Shown here one piece after another: positions 41,419-54,866 of a stretch of 64,000 nt of DNA. Position 1 is the stretch's first letter, and every line of letters starts with the position of its first letter. The position numbers and the translations under genes are program-made. The notes beneath the pieces were generated by a model that saw only the letters and a program-made list of their open reading frames with translations, did no database searches and was not told the origin of the DNA. Source of the DNA: Iris pallida (lineage: Eukaryota > Streptophyta > Magnoliopsida > Asparagales > Iridaceae); NCBI GenBank assembly GCA_029216955.1, contig JANAVB010009599.1, forward strand, positions 817,417 to 881,416. Direction: 5' to 3'.

Positions 41419-43106
41419 CAAAAGTAAAGGATTACACCCCCAGCAAGAGTTGCAAATTACACAAAAAGAAGAGACTACAATCCCTAAACATTTTCGGGGT
41501 TGGCCGTAAGCTCTTCAATCCGACGCTTCAAGTCTGCCGCCCGAGTCTCTACGGTCACCAGGACCCGGTGTTCGGCTTCTTGACGCATCATTTCTATGGC
41601 CTCAGAAGAAGTGTCATCCTCATGCTTCTCGTCCAACTATTACCGCTGCTGAGCCGGGGTAAGAGCCCGGCGGGTGAAAGCTGCTTTCTCCTCCTTAGAT
41701 GCGACATGTTCAGCCTGGACTCGCTCAGCATCTAATAAGAGTTGGGCCCGCTGGTCTTCAAGGAGGCGAATCTTGGCATCAACCTCCGCTATACTAGCGT
41801 CCAACGTGGCTCGCAACTCCATCTTCTCTTGTATGGACTGAGATAAACTCTCTACCGCAGCCTCAGTTTTAGCCACCTCGCGTTCCCAGACACCCACGGT
41901 AGCCTGATAAGAGGACTCAGTCCCAGCGATCAACTTCTCCTTTTCTGCGTCTATCAGGGCGGAGAGATCATTTCGCTGGATCCACTGAAACTCGAAAAGC
42001 AGCTGGTCCAGCTCGGCCACCGAGGCCTCCAGAATCTTGGCCATATGATCATGGCCCTGGTGGGAACGTATCAGACTGATGTGAGGGAGTGCCAGGGTTT
42101 TTACCGTCGTAAAACTCCCATTGGCATCCATCACTGCCGATACGCCTCTCTGCAGCATCTTATACACCACCTCAATAATAAACTTCACATACTCATCTGC
42201 ATCCGCCAGCACCTGCGGCGTCATAGCAGGAGTTGGAGGAGCTGCTCCAGACAGCGGACCGGAAGAGGGCCCGCCGGCTTCAACCTGCGAGATTGGAACC
42301 TCGGCATCAACAGACTCTTCCTCAACAGGGGCTTGACCACTAGCCCGAGGAGCCAAAAGAACAGAAGGAGCCGAGAGAGGCGTCGATATCGTACCCTAAG
42401 TAGAAGGAGCAACAGAGGCTTCCAGCAAACCCTTACCCTTCTCAAGCTCGGAGGGACCATCGACGTCAGGGGCTACCTCACCCGTCCCCAACATACTATC
42501 GGCAGGAAGTATGGGACATTCCCCCTCCGGCAGAGCAGCAAGATCAGCACTTATTTCCCGACTCGGCTCCCTTAGAGTCAGGATCGGTGGACGAGTCTCA
42601 CTTTCACCATCAAACCCCTCCGCAGGGATAGAATCTGCAGCTATCTCCCGGTCGGTAGCCATCTCAGCCTCCGCTGCTATGCCTGGGGTATGGCTCGGCA
42701 ACGCTACAGCCGACCTCCCTACATCAAGACAAGGAGGAGAATCAACCCTCTCCTTTGTTTCAATTACGTCCGTTGCCACCGCAACAGACTCACACATCTC
42801 TGGAGGAACGTCATCTGAAGACGACGAACTCCACTCCACTTCTTCATCAGGAAGCCCCGTGTCTGCTGGACCCTCAACGTCCAAGGCCCCCACGGCGGCT
42901 TGCACCATTCCGGGAACTGCTACATTCTCAGCTTCCCTTCCAACATAATCTGGAGATACTGGAATCTCCAAAACAACGATATCGTCTGGGTTCTCCTCTA
43001 CGGGAGACATCACAATCGGCAGAATGCGCTCTTCCGATGAGCCCGCCACCTCCTTTGGTCTGCTACCACGAGATTTTGGAGTACGGGGTCTCCTTTTTAG
43101 TGGCTC

Positions 43107-43172
43107 CTAAAAAAAGAAAGCATAGGTCACAAGAAATGTTGAACCTAACCAGACTATATGGGACATCCTTAC
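43107..43172 (-). other. Predicted intron 2 of the antisense gene (66 nt), copy B
   Basis: Same GT donor, T-rich tract and AG acceptor as in copy A; joins the flanking frames in phase 0. Confidence 0.75.
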
Positions 43173-45401
43173 CTCTGCTGGTGCTGAGTCCGATGATACT
43201 GTTGGTGATAATGCCTTCTTCTGCCTCTTTGGCGCAGAAGAGCTAGCCTCTGTATCAGCACGTCTTTTCGGTTGATCGACCGAGGGCTCTACCTGACCCC
43301 TTGTGGATACGGCAGGGGTACCTCGATAACCTACCTCTGGTGGACGGTACGATCGAGCCTTCGCCAATATGTTCTCGGTCACCGCAAACTGGGTACCGAC
43401 AATGAGACTGATCTCCCTATCATATTCGGGGGGGCACGACATTCATAACACAGGTTAATACTGGGGTTATTACTTGTGCACCATCCAGCAAACTTTCAGT
43501 ATACCCCAGGTTAATACTGGGGTTATCCAACATCGACTGAGCATAGCCGAATTGTCGTACAAAATGGCTCGGCAAATACGGTTCCAGGTAACACTGGTTC
43601 CTATTCCGGTACACCAGATGGGACGGCCGGATACTTTGCAACCAGCGGAATCCCCATGGAGGCAGAGTGGTGGCATCTTCACCCGAATCCATTAAGTCTT
43701 CGTTGGCCTCAAAACCCGAAAAGACAGGACCAACTTTGGTGATCTCCCACCCCTGAAGGTGGGATAAAACTTTCCTGCAAACAGGAACACCAGTATGCAA
43801 CCGGATCCTTTGGTGGAAACGGCGGAGGAATGCATCTCCGACCCTGTGGTCTTCTTCCGAGCCCGGACTCATCACATTGGGATGGTGTAAAAGTAACCAC
43901 CCCATCAAATAATGAAATGGCAGTTCAGCACGGAGGAAGTTGTCATTTCTACCTCATTCATAAACCACATTTTCCATAAATTCTTGTAAACCTCGCAGCA
44001 GGTTGCACACCATTACGGGGAGTAGAGCCAGGCGTCGGCCAAAACCCAACTTTACAGCTGGCAGGATCAGATTCCGGGTCACCCTCTCCACAGAGCCTGA
44101 CCCGCCCGAGAAGACATAATCCCGAAGCCAAATCATCAGATACGCAGCTAACACTGCTTTTGACGACATCCGATGAGTAAGGTGCCAGAAACAGCTATAG
44201 GAGCATTCGTCTGACTGTCGGTCCTCGTTTTTCCTGAGATTCTTCTCACCTAACCTGCTCATTTCGGAGAGCACCACACTACTGGAAAGCGCTGGCGGAG
44301 TGGTAAACTGAGAGGGATCCTCCTTGTCTTGCTTAAAGACGTAATCTCTCCAAGCGGTCACATGAGGCTGTGACCCGCCCTTATCCCTCTTCTGCATATA
44401 ATAATGATGACTCGCCACTTCCTTGAAGACGGCCATCATCTCCTCGGCTTTGTCCCCCCGGACTTGGAACTCCTCGTTGGTCGGGAAGTATTCCTCATAA
44501 GGTTCTGATCCCCAAGGGAGCTTTGACACTTCGTATATTTCATGAAGTGCGAGTCCCAGCTCCCCCACTGGGGTGAAGAAAGTCCCGGTCTGGGTGTTAA
44601 ACATCTCCAGAAGCGCGAGAAACATATGCCGGTTGATGTCAATACTTGCCTGAGTAGCACGGATTGTGGCAGTCAGCCCAATCTCTCGGAGTTCAGTTTG
44701 AAACCGCGACAGAATCCAGAGTGTCAGCTTGTCCCATTTGGAAACATAATAACACCAACCCTCCACCCGAAATTCACCTTTCGTGTACGATCGCTCCAAT
44801 AACAGCATACGGTTTGCAAAAGTCGAAGCGCCAAAAGCAAATGTATTGATGGCAACGTTACTGTAAATGCTCCCAAGATGTAGAGTCCGCCAAGTGAAAG
44901 AAGGCCCAGACCGCACGGTGGCCAAAGTATCCCTCTGGTTGGAGGGAGCATCGACCTTGATGGCGTCTGCCACCGCTCCCCCCTGAGACGGGGTCAGCTC
45001 CCAAGACATCCTCCTCTTGGAAGCAAGACGACAGAAAGTCGTCAAAGGCCATTGACGCTCAAGTTGCTTAACAGTCATATGCACCCCCCTTGCTGTAAAG
45101 AACCAATCTTTCTTGACCTTCAACACCTTTGCTTCAATAGAAGTAAGGCGGTCCCCGAACAGGAACTCAGGCTTCAAGAAAGTCACATTATCAGAAGTGG
45201 AAGATTTCAAAACGCCACGCTACATCATCCGTTTGAGGAACCCATGCTGTTGTTCCCGGATTTGAGTCATTCTTTCGGGAGGCTGATCCAGCATAATGGC
45301 AGCTTAGAAAGGGTTTATCACCTCTTCATTATAATCCACCCCCATCTGACAGAGGACAGCTTCCAGAAGCACTTTATTCAAGAGTGGGACAGTTATCGAC
45401 A

Positions 45402-45794
45402 CTGGTGGTCAACAAAAGAAGGCAAAGATTCATGTTAGAAACAACAAAAGAATTTGAGCCACGTTCTCATCAAAAGTGCATAAGGCTCAGGCGCATCTGA
45501 AAAGAAGCTTCGGCGCATCATCAGGGTCTAAACCCATGCGCGTCAGCAGTAGAGCCTCGGCGAATCATCAGGGTCTAAACCCATGCACGTCAGTAGTGGA
45601 GCTTTGGCACATCATCTGGGTCTAAACCCATGTGCGTCAGTAGTGGAGCTTCGGCGCATCATCAGGGTTTAAACCCATATGCGTCGACGAAAAAAAACCT
45701 CAGCACATCATCAGGACTCAAGGTCCATGTGCGTCGTCGTATGTGAGTTCTAAAAATGGCACAGAAAGATATGGTAAAGAATGATGAAACCCAC
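45402..45794 (-). other. Predicted intron 1 of the antisense gene (393 nt), copy B
   Basis: Same donor and acceptor as in copy A, same length, again containing the motif repeats. Confidence 0.65.
45460..45745 (+). repeat. ~55-60-bp repeats with inverted GCGCAT/ATGCGC pairs in antisense intron 1, copy B
   Basis: The best unit is 45513-45541: GCGCAT (45513-45518) pairs with ATGCGC (45536-45541), with GGGT/ACCC nested inside. Confidence 0.85.
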
Positions 45795-46013
45795 CAATCA
45801 TCGCAGCTCGAACGTCGATGGGCGGCCGGAGGACATCATCTGCGGCAGCCTCTTCAGGCTCTATTCCTTTGCCCCGTCCTCGGCCAGCACCGCCACGAAG
45901 AGTCTTAGGAGTCATTTCATGAAAGAAGAAAGTTAGGGTTTTTCAAAAGAAGAACTCTAAAAAAAGAGAAGAAAGTAAAGAGAGGAATAACTCTCTCTTT
46001 CTCTATCTCACGC

Positions 46014-46023
46014 CTATTTATAG
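46014..46023 (-). promoter_or_regulatory. TATA box of the antisense gene, copy B
   Basis: CTATAAATAG on the minus strand, about 100 bases before the ATG at 45915. Confidence 0.7.
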
Positions 46024-46169
46024 GCCCAGTCGAACGCGTGAACCGATGAAGTATGACCTCAGCCGTCGCCTCGGGTTCTGTGAGGAGATAGCTGCAAATA
46101 AATCCAAAAAGATCATCATTAATCTTCTTGGTTATCGAAGCATTATCATTTGTATTTACTGAGAGGTGC

Positions 46170-48085
46170 ATGTGCCCCATCACTGATGTGCGGAGTAATC
46201 ATGCGCCCGAACAGTCATGCGTCCCATTGAAGACACCACCATGCTTCTTATTCAAAGTATTCCAAAACATGGTGAAAAGTTTTGAAAACTTTGAAGGGGT
46301 CTTGTAGAACCGTAGAATTTCAGGACCAGAAATCCTATGTGCCTAACATCACATACGCCAGGGAGCTCAGATGAAGTACTTGGCACAACAAAGCATAGGC
46401 ATTAAAAGAAAATTTTATTTCATATAAAAGTCTATTACATGTCTTAAAAAGAGTTCTACAAAGGAGAATTTCTACAAAGAAAAGACCCTAAGTCTACAGC
46501 TAGGCGCAGCAACCACCATGCGCTCTCAAACAGGCGCATCTCACCATGCGCTCTCGGCCAGGCGCATCCCTTCAGTAGCTCAGTTATGTGCATCCTCAGT
46601 TATGTGCATCCCTTCAGCGGCTCAGTTATGTACATCCCTTCAGCAGCTCAGTTATGTGCCGCCCTTCAGCGCCCCAGTCAGGCGCATCGTGAAGTCTCAA
46701 CATATGCGCCATCAAATGCTTCGACTAATAAAGCATTTATTGAGCAGAACGAGGGTGGGCAATCAACCCTCTAGCTGTAGGAAGAGCTCTCCGTAATTGA
46801 TCTGCGGCTAAAGAAGGCTTTCAACACAACCAGAATGGACAACACCCACTCTGACAGAGGAAAGAGCCTCCAAAGCCGGGGTACCGCAATTCCGATCTAC
46901 GGCTCTTCCGACATAACGGAGACGAGGCTCGAGCATCCTGATCTTTGGATGCAACAGGCACCTTCCGCCTGCCTCAGAAGCCCTCGACTCCGATTTTTGG
47001 ATTTAACAGTCACCTTCATGTGCATCAATGAAGACAATGTGTCGCATCTTTACCCTCGGGAGCATCTCATCAACAGAATGTGCTCGAGCAAACAAGTTCA
47101 TTTCGGGAGGACGTGAGAGAACAAGAAGCAAATTCTCTCCATGCCGCTATTTATAGGTCGGGCAAATCAAACCCATGCGCCAAGTGGCTGGCTCTCCGAT
47201 TCCTGTACAATAAATTTGCATTAAATGGTGATGAACCTGACGCTTCGAATTCAACCGAGTAAAAAATGGCTATTCAAAGAACTCAAAGAACATAACAGTC
47301 AGGCCCATAAAGACGTGTCATGCAAAGCGGATGCGTCGGCCAGACCGTGCATCATATTGACACGCCCATCAGCCTCATAAGGATGCGCCCCCATGCGTCC
47401 CCATGCGCCTAGTAGGACGCTGACCGATGCGCCCACTCAACAGCCCATCACCTGTCAAGAATATTAAATGCTGATGTCTGACAAAGTTGGCAGCATGTCC
47501 CCCGAGGACTGAACAGTTGACAGCTTTTTCAGAAGACGATGCGTCGTCGACGTCAGCATCATCATTGCTCCCCTCCGGCGGTTACAAGCCACATGGCCGC
47601 CCAACCATTTCGCATGCGCCTCCGCAGCCATGCGCCTAAATCTCTGCATGCGCCTCAAAAGTCGTGCGCCTCAGACTTTTCTCTGATCCCTAAAGATAGA
47701 AGTAAAGTCACTGCTGAAGCCACGCATGCGCCTCAAAAGCCATGCGCCCCGACTGGTTCTTGACTCCTAAAGGTTACGAGCCAAAGTCTCCTCATGCGCC
47801 CAATCCTAGGCGCATCCTATCAGATCAGTCCCCACCAAATCCAAGATCTTCGAGCCATGGACCTACGACACGCGTCCTTTGACTTGATTCAGCCTATGAA
47901 GGGGTACTAATCACCCAAGATCTCAGCAACTGAAAGATCCTCTCCATTGCTATGTGTCAGCTCTGCCGCAGCCCACGATAGCGACAAGAAGTGTTCAACT
48001 CCTCAATCAGAGCGCATCGCCCATGCGCCTCCATTAGCAACCACCACGTGGCGTCCCCGCGTACAGGCGTATCCTACATGTGTGC
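46170..48085 (+). repeat. E1 ATGCGCC motif field, copy B
   Basis: Same clusters as in copy A. Several copies differ between A and B by a single transition inside the motif (for example GCGCAT versus GCGTAT near 48067), and one ATGCGAC in A is ATGCGCC in B near 47725. Confidence 0.85.
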
Positions 48086-48419
48086 ATAAGCAGCCAGCCT
48101 ACAAAGCTATAAATAGAGGGATCACTTCCTTCTCACACACACAGATCGCACAACCACCAACAACATATACAGAGAGGCAGATACAAATACTCAACGTCTT
48201 CTCCCTCTCCGGAAGCTCCGGCACCCAGAGCAACTCAGACCTTTAGAGAACCGAGAACCGTCGTCAGATCGTCAACGGAGTCAATGCATTACCACTCGCT
48301 CCATCGGCACAAGGGACCCAGATAAACAAAAGTGTACTCCTAGGACTACGTCTAAGTCCTACATTGTAACACTGTTCTGTTTGTATTGAAATTACATCAA
48401 AAGATTTTAATGGCAAACA
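46303..48419 (+). mobile_element. E1 3' LTR (2117 bp), copy B
   Basis: Same length and ends (TGTAGAA, ATGGCAAACA) as in copy A. TATA box CTATAAATAG at 48107-48116. Confidence 0.8.
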
Positions 48420-49070
48420 ATAGGTACTTATTTATATATATTTACCACAAAATTATATATTAATATATTTTCTAACTTATAAAAATATTGCAATCATAAA
48501 ATATTTTCTATGTATATTACTCATGTGCACATATTGATCTCGTGCTTGTTAATCCTATTTGTCCGCAGAGAATATACATTTATTCTAATATCAAATATGA
48601 AATTATCAAATGTATAGTAAGTAACCTATACTATATAACAATTCTTCATAACAAACAATAATACTTATTTGGGCAGTTTAACTAGATTATGAAATATGTA
48701 TCTACATGGGCACCATTGCACATACTACATGACTACATGGGCTTAGGCTCTGTTTGGGCCCAGTCCGAGCTAGTTCGGTCTCACCGAGTCTTCTAAAAAG
48801 TCATAACAATAGAAAACTAATTAAATTATTTAATGGGTGTCAAGTCGCAACTTAGCCTGATTTTTTTAGTTAGAACATCACTATGGCTCGGCCTTCTCCT
48901 ACCATGGCTAAACACTAGTAAAGCATGCCACTGTACTATCCGTGCCATGATTCCTAATCACCTTGTACTCCAAATCTCAACCATCGTTACAGTCATCTAC
49001 CGTAATAATTAACTAAATGATTAATTCTAAAATTCTAAAAATCACCATTTAAATCAAATAAATAATAAAA
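48420..49070 (+). other. AT-rich spacer without recognisable genes, copy B
   Basis: Counterpart of 14911-15560; nothing recognised in it. Confidence 0.5.
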
Positions 49071-49335
49071 AAATTCAAAATTTTTGGGAAGGGAAGCTAC
49101 ATACTTGCCTATGTGCGGTGCAATGCCGCTGTGACTTGGCCCGAAGCCGAGGCTTTACCCACACGAGGTACCTTATGTAGTGTGACCCCGCTGTAGCATG
49201 GAGTACTATGCTCTTTTGTAGTGATGTGCTACTGTGCTTCCTGTAAAGCACGCCAGACATCCCAAATGCCCGAGAACTCATTAAGGCTTCCAAGCTATCC
49301 TCTCATAGGACTTTGTTCTCTACAATGAACAAACA

Positions 49336-49543
49336 GTAGACAACAGTGGTTCTGGGTTCACAATCCAGCAAGTTCCCAAAGTATTGCATACTCACAATAG
49401 TTCTGGGTCTGAAACCCCGTAATAACTAACGGATTGCCTACTAACAGTGGTTCTGGGTACGTGACCGTGCAATATCTAGAGGACTGCCCACTAACAGTGG
49501 TTCTAGGTCCGTGACCCCGCAGTATACCAAAGGATTGCCCACT
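49336..49543 (+). repeat. ~55-bp ACAGTGGTTCTGGG repeats, copy B
   Basis: Four degenerate units next to the copia pol 3' end. Confidence 0.8.
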
Positions 49544-49659
49544 GTACCTGATATTCTTCCAATCAATGGTCCTCCCTTGAACCAAAAGCTAGATGCCAAG
49601 TAGATTTCTCTTTGAAATAATAGAATAAAACTTTATGGTAGGATTGCAGAGATACAATA

Positions 49660-50864
49660 TCAAAACATCTTCAATCCCATTTTTCTTGCTAAGTCCTTGA
49701 CCAGATGACGCTTGAGACCTTTGGTGATCAGATCCGCCAGATTCTCTTGGCTCCGAACATCCACCACGGTAATGACTCATTTTTTAATAATATTATTGAC
49801 CAACCTGTGCCTTAATCGCACAGTCCTCTTATTACCATTGAAGAGGTCATTTGATGCCACCGCTGCAGTCGCCTGGTTGTCGTAGTAAATTGGCTGCCAA
49901 AATTTGCATACCAACCATAGGAAGATCATACATGAGCACCTGAATCCATTCTGCTTCATCTCTTGCAGCTGCTAGTGCATAAAACTCAGATTTAATAGAC
50001 GAGTGTATTAGCATAGACTGCTTCTTCGACTTCCACGATATAGCAGCTCCACCCATTTAGAATATGTATCCTCCTGTGGACCTTTCACTCTCTACTTCTG
50101 AACACCAACTTGCATCACTGAAGCCTTCTACTATTGTTGGATCTTCATAGTAGTAAAGTGCATACTTTTGAGTCCTTTTGAGGTATCTAATAACCCTCTT
50201 CACAGCTTTCCAATACTTCACACCTAGATTGCTCGTAAACCGACTCAGCATCCTCACGACAAAAGCTATGTCAGGCCTTGTGGCAGTAGTCGCATACATC
50301 AAACTCCCGATGATGCGTGAATACTCAACTGTCTGATGCTTTCCCTTGGATTTGGCTTTAGCTTCTTGTCACACCTATACGGCGTATCTATCCCTGGAAG
50401 ATCTTGATACCCATAGCGTGTGAGCATCTTCTTAATGTAATGAGACTGTGACAATGCCTCTTCAGTTTTTGTCCAGATGATCTTTATCCCTAGGATAACA
50501 TCAGCTTCCCCAAAGTCCTTCATGATGAACTTAGACGAGAGAAACTATTTTGTCTCAGTGACACTTGCTAGATCTGTACCCAAGATCAGCATATCGCCCA
50601 TGTACAGACAAACGACAACTCCTCTCCCGTCAGCAAACTTTGTGTATATACATTTGTCCGTCTCGCTGAGTCTCTAGCCGTTTGATCTTATGACTTTATT
50701 AAACTTCTTATGCCACATCTTGGGAGGTTGCTTCAGACCATACAGAGATTTCACAAACTTACAGACTTTGTCTTCGAAGCCCTTGACGACGAATCCTTCT
50801 GGTTGTTACATATAAATCTCTTCAGTCAACTCACCATTCAGGAAAACAGTTTTAACATCCATCT
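49660..50864 (-). pseudogene. pol: Ty1/copia pol remnant, copy B
   Basis: Same content and truncation point as copy A, including the altered active site YMGDMLI and the C-terminus ADLITKG (the following KPHLV block reads KRHLV here). Cut at the E2' LTR. Confidence 0.87.
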
Positions 50865-52227
50865 TGTAGAAGCATGGAAAAGAATAAAGAAAGACCTATG
50901 CGGCTCCGACAGAAAGATCCCCATACGGCTCAGGATCCCCATGCGACTCAGAAGTCCATGCGGCTCAGGGGTCTATACAGCTCGGATAGATCCATGTGAC
51001 TCAGAAAGAAGCCACGTGGCCTTCAACAGTTCTTTCCTATATTTGGCTGTATTTAATGCCCTGACGGCTGCTCTGACAAAAAATAGCTATGACAGCTCTG
51101 ACATAAAGATGCAATAATGACTGACATGATGGCGTGATCCTAGAAAAGAGGAGAAGATCTCCTTACAGATGGCAAAATCCACCAAGTCCCGAGGCCACTC
51201 CATGTGGCTGTCCATCTGCATGCGGCTGCCTGTCCGTGTCCCCATGCGGCTACCCATCTGCATGCGGCCGCCTATCTCCATGCGGCTGCCCATCTGCATG
51301 CAGCTGCCCATCCCCATGCGGTTGCCCCTCTTCATGCGGCTGCCTAACTGCATGCGGCTGCCTATCCCCATGCGGTTACCTATCCACGTGGGGTTGCCCA
51401 ACCTCGTGTGGCTACCCATCCTCATGTGGCTGCCTATCCTCATGCGGCTGCATGTTTCATACGGCTGAGAGGACCCCCCATATGCGGCTCGGCCAGGACA
51501 GTCCAGTTGAGACACGTGGCGCTCATCGTTACAATTGAGACACGTGGCAGTCTTATCTTCCTTGGAACTATGGGTGCTAACAAATCCTAACAAAATTAGA
51601 TTTGTTGCAATCATCATAATTGCCCAGATCAAATCAAATCAAGCAAATTGGACACGTGGCAGGCTATCACAAATAACGAAGATTCATAGCAATCAATATT
51701 TATTGCCCACAGAGATTTGATGTAATCCACATTAATTATCTAGATTTGCTATAATCAGAATGAGTGGCCCAGATTAATTGATCCTTAACCGCCAACTTCT
51801 CAAGAAGGCAATCATTTGCAAACCCAAATGATGACACCCCCACTTCTATAAATGGCAAGGTGCCATTCCCTTGCCAAAAAAAAGGAGACGGGAGAATTCA
51901 GGAGAGCAGAGCAGAGAAGAGAGAGAGCACTATAGAGACACCCAGAGATCTAGCGACCGAAAGCGCAAGGGAGTCTCCCCACACGTCCAAGAGCATTTCT
52001 TTACCAGAGCCAAGGCTGCATCCGATCGTCCAAGGAGTAAGGCAGAGCTGCCGTCGCCTTCCCGAGCCTCTACCATCACCCCCCAGAAAAACTAAATAAT
52101 TGTACTTAGATTGATGTACCTAGGTTTTCGTCCCTAGGCTTTCTTTGTACGAGCGAAGTTTGTATTGTGAAGTAAAAGTCCAGTCCTCCGATATAATTGT
52201 TCTGTTCTTTTAAATTTATGGCAAACA
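50865..52227 (+). mobile_element. E2' 5' LTR (1363 bp), copy B
   Basis: Keeps an intact TATA (TCTATAAATG, 51845-51854) where copy A has CAATAAATG. CACGTGGC occurs at about 51010, 51515, 51542 and 51653, more than in copy A. Confidence 0.85.
51201..51467 (+). repeat. 18-bp CATGCGGCTGCCCATCT array in the E2' LTR, copy B
   Basis: About 14 units, same register as copy A. Confidence 0.93.
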
Positions 52228-52973
52228 CGATGGCGACTCTGCTGGGGACAAACTTCTCCACGGCTGAGAAGTTGGTGACGCAATCGGATGCAGCCAAACT
52301 TGGCTCCACACAACAGAAGATGGTCGTCCGCTTCGACCAACAGGCGTTTGAAGAAATGCTCTCCGACAGGAGCGCTGGCCCGGTCCAGAAGCGAACCCGC
52401 ACAAAGAAAGCTCGCAGGGAGTGGAGGCCAAAATCATTTGCTCCTCCCCAAGCTCTGGACGAAGTACTCTCTGCTGCCCAAGACGGCGAAGGCAACTCTC
52501 ATGCGGCCCCACTTCAAGCCATAAAAGACTCTGTTGTCCCCAAATTCGGCAGAGAAAAGCACAACGATGCTGGACTTGCAGGGGCAAAGAGTGATTCTAT
52601 GTACTCCAGGAAGAAGCCGAACAAAGGCACTAGCCGCAGGTTGAACACTCATGCGGCCAAGATTGCCAGCCGCATGCATGATGTTCATGCGGTCGAAACT
52701 GCCAGCCACATGAAGAATACTTATGCGGACGAGACTTCCAGCCGCATGAAAAAAGTCCATACGGCCACGATTGCCACCCGTATGAAGACTGTTGATTCCA
52801 GCCGCATGCTGCCCGCTCCACGCGGCTCAGGCTCAGTCTTTGATCGCCTATCCTATGGTCCTGATCTCTCATGCTCCCGAAAAAATATGTCTGACTCTCT
52901 GCAACACCACTTAGACTCTTCCTACTATGTTCCCTCACGCACTAGAGTGAAGAAGTCCAGGGCAGCGCTGTAG
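52218..52973 (+). pseudogene. gag: E2' gag N-terminal fragment, copy B
   Basis: ATG at 52218 in the LTR end, open for about 250 codons and cut by the E2 LTR at 52969. Same repeats (HAAKIASRM, YADETSSRM, HTATIATRM). The frame is free of stops in both copies, unlike E2 gag. Confidence 0.85.
52231..52248 (+). promoter_or_regulatory. Primer binding site of E2', copy B
   Basis: TGGCGACTCTGCTGGGGA, three bases after the LTR. Confidence 0.85.
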
Positions 52974-54210
52974 AAGCATGGAAAAGAATAAAGAAAGGTT
53001 CATACGGCCAAGGATCCCCATGCGGCTCAGAGAGCCCATGCGGCTCAGGGATCCATGCGGTTCAATAATCTATGCGGCTCGAATAATTCCATGCGGCCCA
53101 GAGAGGAGCCACGTGGCCTTCAACAGCTTTTTCCCTTCGTCTTTTGCTGCATTTAATGCCCTGACGGCTGACAGCTCTGACAAATGACAGCTCTGATAAA
53201 AAGGCACAATAATGACTGACGTAATGGCGCGTTCCTAGGAAAAAGGAGAAAATCTTCTCACAGCTGGCAGAATCTATCTAATCCCGAGGCATGCGGCTGC
53301 GGCCGCCCATCTTCATGCGGCTGCATCCTTTATGTGGCCGCCCAACAGCATGCGGCTGCATCCCTTATGCGGCCGCCCATTAGCATACGGCTGCACACTC
53401 CCATACGGCTGCCCATCTTCATGCGGCTGTTCATCCCCATGCGGCTACCCATCTTCATGCGGCCATTTAGCCTCATGCGGCCCACTCATCTGCGGCTCTG
53501 CCAAGATGACCCAGTGTGACATGTGGCACTTTTTATGATGATTGAGACACGTGGCAGTCTTATCTTCCTGGAATTATGGGTGTTAACAAATCCTAATCAG
53601 ATTTGTTGTAATAAGTGTCCAGATCAAATCAAATCGAGCAAATTAGACACGTGTCAAGCCATAACAAGTCACGAATATTCATGGCAATCAACATTTATTG
53701 TCTACAGAGATTTAATGCAATCGTAGTAATTGCTTAAATCTATTATATGCAAGATGGACGGCCCAGATTAATTAACTCTCAGACTGCCGACTTTTGAGAA
53801 TGGGCAATCATTGCAAACCCTAATGATGCCCCCCACTCTTATAAATAGCAAGATGTCATTCCCTTGCATAACCCCCCGACTCGGATCCAGAGAGAATCAG
53901 AGAGAGAATATACAGAGATCGAAAGGACAGAGGAGCATACAGAGAGAACAAAGAGAGTATTTCTTCATCAACGCCAAGTACTTCTTCTCCAGAGCCAAGG
54001 CTGCACCTGATCGTCCAAAGAGTAAGGCTGAGCTGCCGTCGCATTCCCGAGCCTCTATTGTCACCCCAGAATCTAAAATAAATAATTGTACTTAGATTGT
54101 TGTACCTAGGTTTTGGTCCCTAGGCTTTCTTTGTACAAGTAAGTTTGTATTATGAGTCTAAGTTCAGTCCTCCGATAATTGTTCTGTACTTTTACAATCA
54201 ATGGCAAACA
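52969..54210 (+). mobile_element. E2 5' LTR (1242 bp), copy B
   Basis: TGTAGAAGCATGG start, identical to the E2' start, which supports this boundary. TATAAATA at 53840-53847. Ends ATGGCAAACA. Confidence 0.87.
53290..53500 (+). repeat. ATGCGGC array in the E2 LTR, copy B
   Basis: About ten units at 18-21 base spacing. Confidence 0.9.
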
Positions 54211-54213
54211 CGA

Positions 54214-54231
54214 TGGCGACTCTGTTGGGGA
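54214..54231 (+). promoter_or_regulatory. Primer binding site of E2, copy B
   Basis: TGGCGACTCTGTTGGGGA, three bases after the LTR; same C-to-T variant as copy A. Confidence 0.83.
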
Positions 54232-54629
54232 CAAACTATTATACGGCTGAGGAGTTGGTGATGCAATCGGATGCAGCCAAACTTGGATCCACACAAAAGA
54301 AGATGGTCGTCCGCTTCGACCAACAGGTGTTTGAAGAAATGCTCTCTGAAGGAAGCGCTGGCCCGGTCCAGAAGCGAACCCGCACAAAGAAGTCTCGCAG
54401 GGAGTGGAGGCCAAAGTCATTTGCTCCTCCCCAAGCTCTGGACGGAGTACTCTCTGCTACCCAAGACGGCGAAGGCAACTCTCATGCGACCCCACTTCAA
54501 GCCATAGAGGACTCTGCTGTCTCCAAGTCCGGCAGAGGAAAGCACTACGATGCTGGACTTGCAGGGGCAAAGAGTGATTCTATGTGATCCAGGAAGAAAC
54601 CAAACAAAGGCACTAGCCGCAAAACGAAG

Positions 54630-54866
54630 ACTCATGCGGCCAAGATTGCCAGCTGCATGAATGATGACCATACGGCCGAAACTGCCAGCCAAATGTATAA
54701 CACTCATGCGGCCAGGATTTCCAGCCGTATAGAGAACCCTCATGCGGCCAGGATTTCCAGCCGCATGGAGAAGACCTATGCGGCTGAGACTTCCAACCGC
54801 ATAATGAAAGCCCATGTGGCTACGACTGCCAGCCGCAGGAAGATTGTTGATTCCAGCCGCATGCCG
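54630..54866 (+). repeat. 45-bp repeats with inverted ATGCGGC pairs in E2 gag, copy B
   Basis: Same array as copy A with a few substitutions within the motifs (CATGCGGC to CATACGGC near 54668). Confidence 0.9.

Larger units (their letters stand above)
41484..45915 (-). pseudogene. E1 antisense PMD-like gene, copy B
   Basis: ATG 45915, predicted exon 1 45915-45795, intron 1 45794-45402, intron 2 43172-43107. Better preserved than copy A: the middle part is open for 418 codons (45210-43954) and contains the PMD-like block at about 44600-43960. The tryptophan-rich segment follows after one TGA at an Arg position. Shared stops: TAG after LKRMM, TAG after VAPST, TAG or TAA after LAQQR. A shorter G run near 43430 shifts the frame in copy B only. 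The C-terminal 200 residues are Glu/Ala-rich heptads, a likely coiled coil. Two copies with the same splice sites and mostly substitution-type damage support a once-functional protein. Confidence 0.82.
35461..48419 (+). mobile_element. E1, copy B
   Basis: Same structure and truncation as in copy A, with the same RT deletion, antisense gene and 3' LTR. Some private copy A stops are absent here (linker and RT entry are one open frame, 36589-38019). Confidence 0.88.
50865..52968 (+). mobile_element. E2', copy B
   Basis: LTR, PBS and gag N-terminus as in copy A, ending at the E2 LTR inside gag. Confidence 0.85.

Noticed and set aside
28707..48419. E3 of copy A and E1 of copy B as one element split by a chromovirus-like LTR
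   Set aside because: E3 and E1 have different LTRs (993 versus 2117 bp) and motifs, and their gag sequences overlap around HPDLV by many codons, far more than a target-site duplication.
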